Source: Pusillimonas caeni (lineage in GTDB: Bacteria > Pseudomonadota > Gammaproteobacteria > Burkholderiales > Burkholderiaceae_B). From it: a stretch of DNA of 64,000 nt. The stretch is from NCBI RefSeq assembly GCF_003545815.1, contig NZ_PDUW01000010.1, positions 50,725-114,724 of the forward strand. Reading direction: 5' to 3'. The notes under the pieces were generated by a model. The model worked only from the letters and a program-made list of their open reading frames with translations. It was not told the origin of the DNA and did not search any database. A program made the position numbers and the translations under genes. Shown one piece after another: positions 63,030 through 64,000 of the stretch. Numbering within the stretch: position 1 is the stretch's first letter; each line of letters begins with the position of its first letter.

Positions 63030-64000
63030 GAGATGTCTCCTAGCAGGCTGCCGCCGGGCAACAGCGCCCGCACTGTGCCGGCGACGCGGCGGCGCATGGG
63101 TTCGAGCGCAATGCGCTGAAGGGCCTGCGCCGCAAAGGCGTAGGTCATCACGCCATGGGCGTGCGCCTCGGACAGGCCCCTCGAACGCAGATAGAACAGG
63201 CTTTCTTCGTCTATCTGCCCCACCGTCGCCCCATGCGCGCACTTGACGTCATCGGCATAGATCTCCAGCTCGGGCTGCGAGGCGACGCGGGCGGTGCGCG
63301 ACAGCAGCAGGTTGTCGGAACGCTGGACGGCGTCGGTGCCGTCGGCGCCCTGCCTGACCTGGATGCGACCGGTGAACACGCCCTGGGCGGCATCCGACAA
63401 GATGCCTCGGTAGTATTCGTGGCTGGTGCTGTCGGGCTGGGCATGGTCGATGCAAGTGTGATGGTCGACGTGGCGCCGCCCGTCTGCATAGAACAAGCCA
63501 TTGAGCAAGGCATGGCACCGGCGCCCGTTGAACCGGGTCGAGATGTCGTTGCGGGCCAGCCGCGCGCCGAACGATATGGAATGCGATTCGTAGGCGGAGC
63601 CTTCGTCCTGCTGGATGTCGACCGATGCCAGATGAAAGGCTTCTGCATGCTCTTGCTGCACTTTCAGGTGGATCAGGCTTGCATCGCGCTCGAGTCTGCC
63701 GCGCAGTACGGTGTTGGTCAGCGTGGACGACTGCGCATGCCCGATATAGTGCTCTACCAGCGTGGCGCGGGCGCCTTGTCCCAGCAGCACTACGCTGCGC
63801 GGGAAGCTGGCCGTGCCGGCGCCGGCTGCAATGTGCACGACATGCAGAGGTTCGTCCAGGGATGTGCGCGCCGACAACTCGACATAGGCGCCGTCGGCGG
63901 CCAGGGCCAGATTCAGGGCCGCCGGGCTTCCGCCTTCGTCGGCCTCTCCCAAGCTGGCTTCGAGCCGCGCCGCATCGCCGGCCAGGACCTGGGCCAGCGG
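63026..64000 (-). CDS. sufD: Fe-S assembly scaffold protein SufD, 3' part
   Basis: Component of the SufBC2D scaffold on which Fe-S clusters are built. The frame runs open past the right edge, so the N-terminus is missing; about 324 residues are visible. The SufBD beta-helix is recognisable from SVVLLGQGARATLVEHYIG, and the C-terminal part has QPELEIYADDVKCAHGATVG with the conserved cysteine and histidine (CAHG), then DEESLFYLRSRGLSEAHA. sufB and sufC would be expected just outside the window. Confidence 0.94.
   Translation of the reverse strand, partial: PLAQVLAGDAARLEASLGEADEGGSPAALNLALAADGAYVELSARTSLDEPLHVVHIAAGAGTASFPRSVVLLGQGARATLVEHYIGHAQSSTLTNTVLRGRLERDASLIHLKVQQEHAEAFHLASVDIQQDEGSAYESHSISFGARLARNDISTRFNGRRCHALLNGLFYADGRRHVDHHTCIDHAQPDSTSHEYYRGILSDAAQGVFTGRIQVRQGADGTDAVQRSDNLLLSRTARVASQPELEIYADDVKCAHGATVGQIDEESLFYLRSRGLSEAHAHGVMTYAFAAQALQRIALEPMRRRVAGTVRALLPGGSLLGDIS

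Overview
The window reads as chromosomal DNA of a high-GC betaproteobacterium, most likely Burkholderiales/Alcaligenaceae (Bordetella, Achromobacter or Pusillimonas-like). Pointers are the recG-oxyR-dps order, the glnA-ntrB-ntrC cluster, the rdgB-hemW and rph/yicC groups, an imuA-imuB-dnaE2 SOS mutasome and a bps/pga-type PNAG operon. Genes are tightly packed, often with 4-bp ATGA overlaps. One tRNA gene is present. I see no rRNA, CRISPR array, insertion sequence or prophage.

Layout. 1-6.5 kb: the end of an S9 peptidase gene, a glutathione S-transferase, proC, then dps, oxyR and recG on the minus strand (peroxide defence and fork repair), and ridA. 6.6-11.4 kb: ferredoxin-NADP reductase divergent from a Fur-boxed ferric-iron ABC transporter (fbpABC). 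11.4-15.5 kb: the nitrogen-control cluster glnA-ntrB-ntrC with a textbook sigma-54 promoter; the ntrB-ntrC junction carries a tRNA-Ser-like 3' fragment between 16-bp direct repeats. 15.7-20.7 kb: hemW, rdgB, rph, yicC and a DUF808 membrane protein. 20.7-25.4 kb: an SOS-boxed pair, a FAN1-like VRR-NUC nuclease and an XPD/DinG-type Fe-S helicase, whose 3' end overlaps a convergent cupin gene. 25.4-32.9 kb: an exported nucleosidase, PBP7, then a small accessory group of three ABC-type substrate-binding proteins without a transporter, an SDR and a TauD/TfdA dioxygenase.

33-41.9 kb: an NRDE protein, a YpfH-family hydrolase that has lost its nucleophilic serine, the second SOS-boxed operon (imuA-imuB-dnaE2), a YqeY protein, a thioesterase and a small lipoprotein. 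41.9-47.9 kb: an old yellow enzyme, a Ktr/Trk potassium-uptake pair, a large MscS-type channel and tRNA-Pro(GGG).

48.2-60.6 kb is the most striking region: a complete pgaABCD operon (PNAG exopolysaccharide) followed on the same strand by csgE, csgF, csgG, a curlin gene and a CsgC/CsgH-like gene (curli amyloid), then a LuxR-type regulator with a degenerate receiver domain and a convergent EAL-GGDEF cyclic-di-GMP enzyme. Two matrix polymers and their likely second-messenger control thus sit in one block. 60.7-64 kb: part of a suf Fe-S assembly operon (sufD-sufS-sufU-sufT), cut by the window edge.

All functional calls come from reading motifs and context. No database search was run, and family facts are from memory.
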